From: JAMHZE01 sp964424715
GTDB taxonomy: Bacteria; Pseudomonadota; Alphaproteobacteria; Rickettsiales; UBA8987
NCBI GenBank assembly: GCA_964424715.1
Contig: CAYRJW010000081.1
Coordinates: 1-5,060 of the forward strand
Reading direction: 5' to 3'
Length of the DNA stretch: 5,060 nucleotides
Shown here: positions 1 through 5,060 of the stretch, in pieces
Numbering within the stretch: position 1 is the first letter of the stretch
How the letters are laid out: each line of letters begins with the position of its first letter
The notes under the pieces: generated by a model
Told to the model about the DNA's origin: nothing
What the model saw: the letters and a program-made list of their open reading frames with translations, nothing else
Database searches by the model: none
Program-made: the position numbers and the translations under genes

Positions 1-241
1 TGGCTGCACCGTAAGCCAGTTCGAGCAGCATGTCCGCGCCATCTGCGGCCTGCCACTCGCCACCGCAAGACTACTTACTGCAACCGCCATGGATAACATA
101 ATCGGCGATGACATCAAAAAAATCCCTGATTACCTGCAGAACAGGAATGCCAATATCTATCTCTACGGCAAAACCAAAGTAAAAGCTGGCCGTAAACTTG
201 GGCATGTGAATATAATCGCGGATGCGAAGATAAACAGTTAG
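1..241 (+). CDS. purK: N5-carboxyaminoimidazole ribonucleotide synthase, C-terminal part (5' end outside window)
   Basis: PurK is a cytoplasmic ATP-grasp enzyme of purine synthesis. It converts aminoimidazole ribonucleotide, bicarbonate and ATP to N5-carboxyaminoimidazole ribonucleotide, which PurE then rearranges. The first whole codon begins at base 2 and 79 residues run to a TAG stop, so only about the last fifth of the protein is present (the family is usually about 350-390 aa). Recognition rests on the C-terminal domain: the SQFEQHVRAICGLPL stretch near the start matches the SQFExHxRA...LPL signature of PurK. A short MDNIIG segment follows, then YGKTKVKAGRKLGHVN, which matches the YGK...RxGRKxGH signature near the PurK C-terminus. 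The reading frame is unbroken and ends normally for the family. PurE is often encoded just before purK, but that would lie outside this window. Another ATP-grasp carboxylase (PurT, biotin carboxylase) is unlikely given these motifs. Confidence 0.93.
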   Translation, partial: GCTVSQFEQHVRAICGLPLATARLLTATAMDNIIGDDIKKIPDYLQNRNANIYLYGKTKVKAGRKLGHVNIIADAKINS

Positions 242-247
242 CAGTGT

Positions 248-1831
248 TTAGAATCTCAACGCCTTAGCTTTTATAACGCTTGGCAGTTTGGATATTTTTT
301 CCAGTAATGAATTATTGAAATCGCCATCTACCTCAACCAGTGCAACAGCGTGACCTTTTTTTGCTTTGCCGCGGCCCAGGTGGAAGTTTGCGATGTTTAT
401 TTTCTCATCACCAAGAAGCTTGCCAAGGCCACCGATGAAACCAGGTTTATCCTCGTTCTCAACGAAAAGCATGTTGCCTTGCAGGGATGCTTCAAGGTTG
501 ATATCGCCAACCTGAACTATGCGTGGTTCATTGTTGAATAATGTGCCCTTGATGGTTGTTACTTCACTGCCAACCGCAACATTTACGGTAACCAGCGTGC
601 TGTAATCACATTCCCTTTCATGTTTTGTTTCGGCAACTTTGATATTGCGTTCAGTTGCTACAACAGGGGCGTTGATTATGTTAACGGTCTCAACGATGTT
701 CTCAAGCATGCCTTTTAAAATATTATTCGTTACAAGCTTGGTGTTAAGTTCCGCCGCATGGCCTTCATATTCTATCTCTATTTTGCTGATGCCACCTTCA
801 ACCACTTGCGCGGCAAGTTTACCAAGACATTCGCCAAGGTTGATATATGGGTTCAGTTTTTTCGCATCCTCGGCAGAAACAGAAGCTATGTTCAGCGCGT
901 TGGTGATGGAACCTTTGGTTAAATATTCCGATATCTGTTCCGCCACCTGAAGCGCGACATTTTCCTGAGCTTCGTTGGTGGAAGCGCCAAGATGCGGGGT
1001 GCAGACAAAATTTTCCTGTCCGAACAACACATTCTCAGTTGCAGGTTCAGTTTCAAAAACGTCAAAACCGGCAGCGCCGATATGGCCGGAATCAAGGAGT
1101 TTGCGTAATGCTTTTTCATCAACTAATCCACCGCGGGCGCAGTTAACTATGATAACGCCTTTTTTGGTCTTCGCCAGATTCTGCTCGCCTAATATATTGC
1201 GGGTCTGGTCGTTCAGCGGGGTGTGAAGTGATATGAAATCAGCACGCTTTAATAATTCTTCAAGCGTAACTTTTTCAACATTTATATCGTTGGCACGTTC
1301 AGCGGAAAGGAACGGATCATATACCACAACCTTCATTTTAAGCCCCATTGCCCTGTCGGCAACGATGGAACCGATATTACCGCAGCCGATAAGCCCAAGC
1401 GTTTTGAACGCAAGCTCAACGCCCATGAATTTATTCTTTTCCCATTTACCTGCATGGGTGGAAGCATTGGCCGCCGGAAGCTGGCGCGCTGCCGCGAACA
1501 TCATCGCTATCGCATGTTCTGCAGTGGTGATGGAATTGCCGAAAGGCGTGTTCATTACTATAATACCTTTGGCAGTAGCCGCAGGTATATCAACGTTATC
1601 AACACCAATACCGGCGCGGGCGATAACTTTAAGTTTTGTCGCTTTTGCGATTATATCTTTGGTAACTTTAGTGGCAGAGCGGATGGCAAGACCATCATAA
1701 TCGCCGATTATAGCCGCCAGTTCCTCTGGCTTTAAGCCAACTTTTACATCGACCTCAACGCCATTTTCCTCGAATATCTCTTTCGCACGGGTGGATAATT
1801 TATCTGATATCAATACTTTAGCTTTTGCCAT
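248..1831 (-). CDS. serA: D-3-phosphoglycerate dehydrogenase, long form with ASB and ACT domains
   Basis: SerA catalyses the first step of the phosphorylated serine pathway in the cytoplasm, NAD-dependent oxidation of 3-phosphoglycerate to 3-phosphohydroxypyruvate. At 527 aa it is the long form, close to the roughly 528 aa of the actinobacterial enzyme and longer than the E. coli form (about 410 aa). The substrate-binding lobe is residues 1-100 and about 290-315. The NAD-binding Rossmann fold in between carries G149-C-G-N-I-G154, and D172 after the second strand favours NAD over NADP. The expected catalytic residues are present: R233 in CARGG, E262 in ETEP and H280 in TPHLGAS. An intervening (ASB) domain covers about 320-445 and a C-terminal ACT domain about 453-527 (ENEDKPG, then INIANFHLGR), which in this family allows feedback control by serine. 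D461 and N479 sit where, from memory of the mycobacterial enzyme, serine contacts lie. The ATG has a well-placed AGGAAGT. It is divergent from glnE and convergent with purK. GhrA/hydroxypyruvate reductases share the fold but lack the ASB-ACT tail. Confidence 0.97.
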   Translation of the reverse strand: MAKAKVLISDKLSTRAKEIFEENGVEVDVKVGLKPEELAAIIGDYDGLAIRSATKVTKDIIAKATKLKVIARAGIGVDNVDIPAATAKGIIVMNTPFGNSITTAEHAIAMMFAAARQLPAANASTHAGKWEKNKFMGVELAFKTLGLIGCGNIGSIVADRAMGLKMKVVVYDPFLSAERANDINVEKVTLEELLKRADFISLHTPLNDQTRNILGEQNLAKTKKGVIIVNCARGGLVDEKALRKLLDSGHIGAAGFDVFETEPATENVLFGQENFVCTPHLGASTNEAQENVALQVAEQISEYLTKGSITNALNIASVSAEDAKKLNPYINLGECLGKLAAQVVEGGISKIEIEYEGHAAELNTKLVTNNILKGMLENIVETVNIINAPVVATERNIKVAETKHERECDYSTLVTVNVAVGSEVTTIKGTLFNNEPRIVQVGDINLEASLQGNMLFVENEDKPGFIGGLGKLLGDEKINIANFHLGRGKAKKGHAVALVEVDGDFNNSLLEKISKLPSVIKAKALRF

Positions 1832-1837
1832 TTTATT

Positions 1838-1844
1838 ACTTCCT
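1838..1844 (-). promoter_or_regulatory. Ribosome binding site of serA
   Basis: On the minus strand AGGAAGT lies 6 bases before the ATG at 1831-1829. It is a good Shine-Dalgarno match at normal spacing and supports this start for serA. Confidence 0.75.
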
Positions 1845-1866
1845 ATATTAAAATATGTAGCTGCTT

Positions 1867-1872
1867 TATAAT
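1867..1872 (+). promoter_or_regulatory. Candidate -10 box for glnE
   Basis: A perfect TATAAT lies on the plus strand 51 bases before the glnE ATG; transcription would begin near 1879. No good -35 box is seen about 17 bases upstream (TATATT at 1844-1849 is poor). The hexamer overlaps the proposed serA -10 box on the other strand. In such AT-rich sequence this could be accidental, and the true glnE promoter may be elsewhere in 1832-1923. Confidence 0.3.
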
Positions 1873-1880
1873 AATTATTA
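1869..1880. repeat. Perfect 12-base AT-only palindrome in the serA-glnE divergent region
   Basis: TAATAATTATTA equals its own reverse complement. It lies between the proposed -35 and -10 boxes of serA and overlaps the candidate glnE -10 box, a position that would suit an operator. It contains only A and T, so chance or a merely bendable or easily melted promoter segment is also likely. No regulator is identified. Confidence 0.4.
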
Positions 1881-1923
1881 AGCGAGTTGCAAGTTTTGTT
1901 TTATCGATTTAGGCTGTTTTTAT

Positions 1924-4824
1924 ATGAGCATTAAAGAAAAAATAGAGCTGAAGAATATACCTAAACCCTTCTCAAACAGGGATTTACAGCTAAATCATGA
2001 TAAATTTCGGGAAAAAAGGCCGGAATTATCAGGTAAGCTTAATATATCCCCCGTCCGGGAAATAACCGCATCAATCTTTGGCAACAGTACTTACCTAAGC
2101 GAACTTATCATAAAATTCCCCGAATTTTATTTTTCCCTGTTTGAAAAAGGTTTTGAGAATTCCTTTAACGAAATATTGCAGAACCTTGAAACCCACATCG
2201 AGGATTCGCAGGAAAACCTGATGAGATTCCTGCGCGTGGAAAAACAGAAAGCCTCGCTGCTTATCGCTATCTCAGAAATAACAAAATTATGGGAGATCGA
2301 TAAGACCACAAAATATCTTTCCCTGTTTGCTGATCTCTGCGTAAAAAAAGCCTGTGAATTTTTGATGAGTGATTACCACAACAAGCAATTCATAGAATTA
2401 AAAAATATAAAGAACCCGCTCGATGATTCCGGGCTGGTGATAATTGCGCTAGGGAAACTGGGTTCTTTTGAGCTTAATTATTCAAGCGATATCGATCTCT
2501 GTGTTTTTTATGAGGATGATAAATTAAAATATCTCGGCCGAAAAACACTGGCGCAATTCTATATCGAACTGGCGCAGGAACTCACGAAAATATTATCCGA
2601 ACGAACCCGCGATGGCTATGTTTTCCGCATGGATATGCGCCTGCGCCCGGACCCCGGCTCCAACCCGCTGGCAGTCTCCTTAAAGAAAGCAGAAAAATAT
2701 TATTTTACCGTCGGCCAGAACTGGGAACGCGCGGCGATGATAAAGAACCGCTTCATCTGCGGCGATAAGAATTCCGGCAGGATATTCGAGGAATTCATGA
2801 ACCGTAACGTATATAGAAAATCCCTCGATTTTGAAACGATAGAAGATATCCATTCCATCAAACGGCAAATAGATACAAGGCAGGGAATGCACCCGGATAA
2901 TCTGTATAAATATAATGTAAAACTCGGCCGCGGCGGTATCCGCGAGATAGAATTCTATGCCCAGACCCAGCAACTGATATGGGGCGGCAGAAAGCAGACC
3001 CTGCGCAAACGCAACACCACCAATGCCCTGCTGGCGCTGGTACGGGAAGGCGAGATAGAGGAGCAGGTGGCAAAGGAACTTCAGGATTCCTACTGGTTCT
3101 TCCGCATGGTGGAACACCGCCTGCAAATGATAAATGATGAACAGACCCACACCCTGCCCGCCGAAAAAGATGAGATGAGCCACGTGGCAACATTCTGCGG
3201 CTTCAGCAGCACGGAAACTTTCTTAAGCACGTTGCACCGTAAGATAAGCATGGTGCGCAAACATTATTCCAAATTATTCGAAACCTCGCCATCCCTCGCC
3301 AGCGACCTGCCGGAAGCCTCCGGCTCCCTCATCTTCACCGGCACCGAGAATCACCCCGATACTCTGGATACACTCAAAAAAATGGGATTTGATAATCCCG
3401 ATAAGGTTTCCGACATCGTGCGCGGCTGGCATCATGGCCGTTATAACTGCACCATCAAAAAACGCTCCCGCGCGGAATTAACAAAACTTATGCCATCATT
3501 ATTCGTCGCCTTCGCAAGATCGCCCGACCCGGATGAGGCCTTCAGCCATTTCGATGAATTCCTGAGCAGACTGCCCGAGACCAGCCAGATATTCTCGCTG
3601 CTTTATGTTAACCCGAATATCTTGGAATTACTGGCCGAAGTATTCGGCGGCTATCCTGAAATGGCGGATATGCTCAGCAAGAATCCAACCTTGATAGAAT
3701 ATGTATTGGAGCCTGAATTCTACAAGACCCTACCTAATATAAACACACTGCAGCATAGTCTGGAACGGCAGGTGAAAGCGGCCAATGGCAACCTTGAGGA
3801 AGCGGTTGAGATAATAAAGAACTGGACCAATGACAGAAAATTCCGCGTCGGCATCCAGTTGGTAAAGAACGAGATATCCGCCGAGAAACTTTTCCTGAGC
3901 CTGTCAAATATTGCGGAAGTGGTACTTCTCACCGTTATAAAACTTGCGCAGAAAAATATGGAAAAAGAATTCGGCAAGATAAATGGCGGCAAGCTCGGCG
4001 TGGTCGCATTCGGAAAATTCGGCAGCAAGGAACTGACCTTCAAGTCCGATCTTGATATCGTATTCGTTTATGATTTCAAAAAAGATAATCCGAAGATAAG
4101 CGCATCATCCTATTACATAAAGCTTACCGGTAAAATACTCTCCATCCTCTCCTCTATCACCGCTTCCGGACATCTTTATGAAACAGATACAAGGCTGCGC
4201 CCCGATGGCGAGAGCGGACCGCTTGCAACTTATGTAAAAAGTTTCAGCGAATATTATACGCCGAAAAAAGAATCCTCGGCCTGGGTATATGAATATATCG
4301 CCCTCACCCGCGCACGCCCTATCTCGCTGAATGATGATTTCAAAAAGAAACTCCGCAAGATAATAAAAGAAAAACTCCATTATAAATGGGACAGAAAAAC
4401 CCTGGTGAAAGAGGCTAAATATATAATAGAGAAATTCCGCCAGAATAAAAAGCCGCTGAACAATGCCGATATAAAACGCTCCGAAGGCGGGTTGTTCGAT
4501 CTGGAATTCCTGATAAGGTTCCTGCAGCTCACGAATCTATATGAACACCCGAAGCTCCACGGCTATTCCACCCTTGCCGCCATTGAAAAGCTCCATAAGG
4601 CCAAAGCCATCAGCAGCAAGGACCATAACATAATAAAAGATGCCTATTCCTTCTATAAAGAGGTGCAGAACCGCCTGCGCATCACTTCCGAGGCCGATAT
4701 CACCCGCTATACCGAGAATATGCTCTGTCGCACATTGAAAATGAAAAAACCACAGGAACTCTATAAAAAGCTTGAAACTACAAAATCAAACATTAAAAAT
4801 CTATTTGGAAAATATTTGAATTAG
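1924..4824 (+). CDS. glnE: Bifunctional glutamine synthetase adenylyltransferase / adenylyl-removing enzyme
   Basis: GlnE controls glutamine synthetase in the cytoplasm. It adds AMP to a tyrosine of GlnA to inactivate it, and removes the AMP by phosphorolysis to reactivate it, in response to glutamine and PII proteins. The 966 aa length fits the family (E. coli about 946). Two related nucleotidyltransferase halves are visible. The N-terminal adenylyl-removing half has GKLG at 177-180 and SDID at 188-191, followed by RLRPDPG (239-245) and GRGGIREIEF (335-344). The C-terminal adenylyltransferase half has GKFG at 697-700 and SDLD at 708-711, followed by RLRPDGESGPL (757-767) and GGLFDLEF (855-862). 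Both metal-binding Asp-x-Asp pairs (D189/D191, D709/D711) are intact, so both activities are expected. The start is the only ATG after an in-frame TAA at 1879. Its ribosome site is weak (AGG at 1911-1913), suggesting modest translation. Ile is often ATA (5 of the first 8). A peroxiredoxin gene follows after 28 bases. The glnA and glnB partners are not in the window. Confidence 0.97.
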   Translation: MSIKEKIELKNIPKPFSNRDLQLNHDKFREKRPELSGKLNISPVREITASIFGNSTYLSELIIKFPEFYFSLFEKGFENSFNEILQNLETHIEDSQENLMRFLRVEKQKASLLIAISEITKLWEIDKTTKYLSLFADLCVKKACEFLMSDYHNKQFIELKNIKNPLDDSGLVIIALGKLGSFELNYSSDIDLCVFYEDDKLKYLGRKTLAQFYIELAQELTKILSERTRDGYVFRMDMRLRPDPGSNPLAVSLKKAEKYYFTVGQNWERAAMIKNRFICGDKNSGRIFEEFMNRNVYRKSLDFETIEDIHSIKRQIDTRQGMHPDNLYKYNVKLGRGGIREIEFYAQTQQLIWGGRKQTLRKRNTTNALLALVREGEIEEQVAKELQDSYWFFRMVEHRLQMINDEQTHTLPAEKDEMSHVATFCGFSSTETFLSTLHRKISMVRKHYSKLFETSPSLASDLPEASGSLIFTGTENHPDTLDTLKKMGFDNPDKVSDIVRGWHHGRYNCTIKKRSRAELTKLMPSLFVAFARSPDPDEAFSHFDEFLSRLPETSQIFSLLYVNPNILELLAEVFGGYPEMADMLSKNPTLIEYVLEPEFYKTLPNINTLQHSLERQVKAANGNLEEAVEIIKNWTNDRKFRVGIQLVKNEISAEKLFLSLSNIAEVVLLTVIKLAQKNMEKEFGKINGGKLGVVAFGKFGSKELTFKSDLDIVFVYDFKKDNPKISASSYYIKLTGKILSILSSITASGHLYETDTRLRPDGESGPLATYVKSFSEYYTPKKESSAWVYEYIALTRARPISLNDDFKKKLRKIIKEKLHYKWDRKTLVKEAKYIIEKFRQNKKPLNNADIKRSEGGLFDLEFLIRFLQLTNLYEHPKLHGYSTLAAIEKLHKAKAISSKDHNIIKDAYSFYKEVQNRLRITSEADITRYTENMLCRTLKMKKPQELYKKLETTKSNIKNLFGKYLN

Positions 4825-4840
4825 TTTATTGTACACAATC

Positions 4841-4846
4841 AGAGGG
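4841..4846 (+). promoter_or_regulatory. Ribosome binding site of the peroxiredoxin gene
   Basis: AGAGGG lies 6 bases before the ATG at 4853 in the short gap after glnE. It is a purine-rich Shine-Dalgarno match at normal spacing and decides the start of the downstream gene. Confidence 0.6.
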
Positions 4847-4852
4847 TTATTT

Positions 4853-5060
4853 ATGAGTACAGAAATTGAACTAAAAGAAGGCCATTTCGCACCGGATTTT
4901 GAAATAGATACCGATGGCGGCAACCGCATGATACTTTCCGAACTGCGTGGTAAGAATGTGGTTCTTTACTTCTACCCGAAGGATGACACTCCCGGCTGCA
5001 CCATAGAAGCCAAGGATTTTTCCGATAACCTGAAGAATTTTGAATCACTGAATACTGTTA
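4853..5060 (+). CDS. bcp: Bcp/PrxQ-type thiol peroxiredoxin, N-terminal part (3' end outside window)
   Basis: This protein should be a cytoplasmic thioredoxin-dependent peroxidase that reduces hydrogen peroxide and organic hydroperoxides through a reactive cysteine. The first 69 residues are present out of a usual 150-160. They show the thioredoxin-like AhpC/TSA fold start (APDFEI at 13-18, then LSELRGKNVVLYFYPKDD) and the Bcp/PrxQ signature DDTPGCT at 44-50, which places the peroxidatic cysteine at C49 with T46 and P42 in their conserved positions. The cysteine usually found five residues later in Bcp (the resolving cysteine of E. coli Bcp) is Lys54 here, in GCTIEAKDF. The enzyme may therefore work as a 1-Cys peroxiredoxin or use a cysteine further on that cannot be seen. 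The gene lies 28 bases after glnE on the same strand with no visible terminator between them, so co-transcription is likely. The family call is firm; the exact mechanism is not. Confidence 0.93.
   Translation, partial: MSTEIELKEGHFAPDFEIDTDGGNRMILSELRGKNVVLYFYPKDDTPGCTIEAKDFSDNLKNFESLNTV

Larger units (their letters stand above)
1865..1892 (-). promoter_or_regulatory. Candidate sigma-70-type promoter for serA
   Basis: Reading the minus strand, TTGCAA (1892-1887) is followed after 16 bases by TATAAA (1870-1865). Each hexamer is close to the TTGACA/TATAAT consensus and the spacing is acceptable. Transcription would start near 1858, giving a leader of about 27 bases that contains the AGGAAGT ribosome site. 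The region is very AT-rich, which makes chance -10 matches common; the support here is the pairing of both boxes and their position. Confidence 0.45.

Noticed and set aside
1233..1700. Open frame of 155 codons on the plus strand opposite serA
   Set aside because: It covers the NAD-binding region of serA on the opposite strand, its product resembles no known family, and serA is intact and strongly conserved there.
2680..3183. Open frame of 167 codons on the minus strand inside glnE
   Set aside because: It lies wholly opposite the conserved adenylyl-removing half of glnE, has no recognisable domain, and follows from the codon bias of the plus-strand gene.
2430..4060. Two similar segments in glnE (around residues 171-198 and 690-717) that look like an internal duplication
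   Set aside because: This is the known architecture of GlnE, whose two catalytic halves are paralogous; it is not a recent repeat.
2157..4509. Eight GAATTC hexamers within glnE, at 2157, 2769, 2791, 2950, 3556, 3715, 3967 and 4504, far more than chance would give
   Set aside because: Six are in frame and encode Glu-Phe, a dipeptide common in this protein and partly in conserved motifs (REIEF, FDLEF); the other two encode Asn-Ser contexts. Protein sequence plus codon choice explains them, so no site-selection signal is needed.
4770..4852. Possible separate promoter for the peroxiredoxin gene (TTGAAA at 4772-4777)
   Set aside because: No acceptable -10 hexamer lies at the right distance, so it was not listed as a feature.
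4851..5048. Open frame of 65 codons on the minus strand at the right edge
   Set aside because: It is opposite the peroxiredoxin start, whose motif and ribosome site are clear; the reverse product is not recognisable.

Overview
This window looks like an ordinary stretch of bacterial chromosome made of conserved housekeeping genes. The best guess for the source is an alphaproteobacterium of moderate to low GC. The SerA and GlnE sequences have an alphaproteobacterial character (for example the MGVEL and IGCGNIGSIVADR stretches of SerA), and Ile is often encoded by ATA. This placement rests on recognition of the protein families, not on a tree, and no species is proposed.

Layout: (1) bases 1-241, plus strand, the C-terminal end of purK (N5-carboxyaminoimidazole ribonucleotide synthase), cut by the window's left edge. 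(2) Bases 248-1831, minus strand, complete serA (long-form D-3-phosphoglycerate dehydrogenase, 527 aa), converging on purK with only 6 bases between the stop codons. (3) Bases 1832-1923, a 92-base AT-rich divergent region holding a good serA promoter candidate, a weaker glnE promoter candidate and a perfect 12-base AT-only palindrome. (4) Bases 1924-4824, plus strand, complete glnE (bifunctional glutamine synthetase adenylyltransferase/adenylyl-removing enzyme, 966 aa) with both nucleotidyltransferase motifs intact. (5) Bases 4853-5060, plus strand, the start of a Bcp/PrxQ-type peroxiredoxin, 28 bases after glnE and probably in the same transcript; it is cut by the right edge.

The genes do not form one pathway. 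PurK acts in purine synthesis. SerA makes serine, which feeds glycine and one-carbon units for purines. GlnE tunes glutamine synthetase to nitrogen supply, and glutamine donates nitrogen in purine synthesis. The peroxiredoxin is an antioxidant enzyme. Any shared regulation is speculation, apart from the physical fact that serA and glnE share one short promoter region.

No mobile element, CRISPR array, tRNA, rRNA, riboswitch or clear intrinsic terminator was seen, and no convincing new system was found. The points most worth checking are the overlapping divergent promoters and the absence of the usual local resolving cysteine in the peroxiredoxin.
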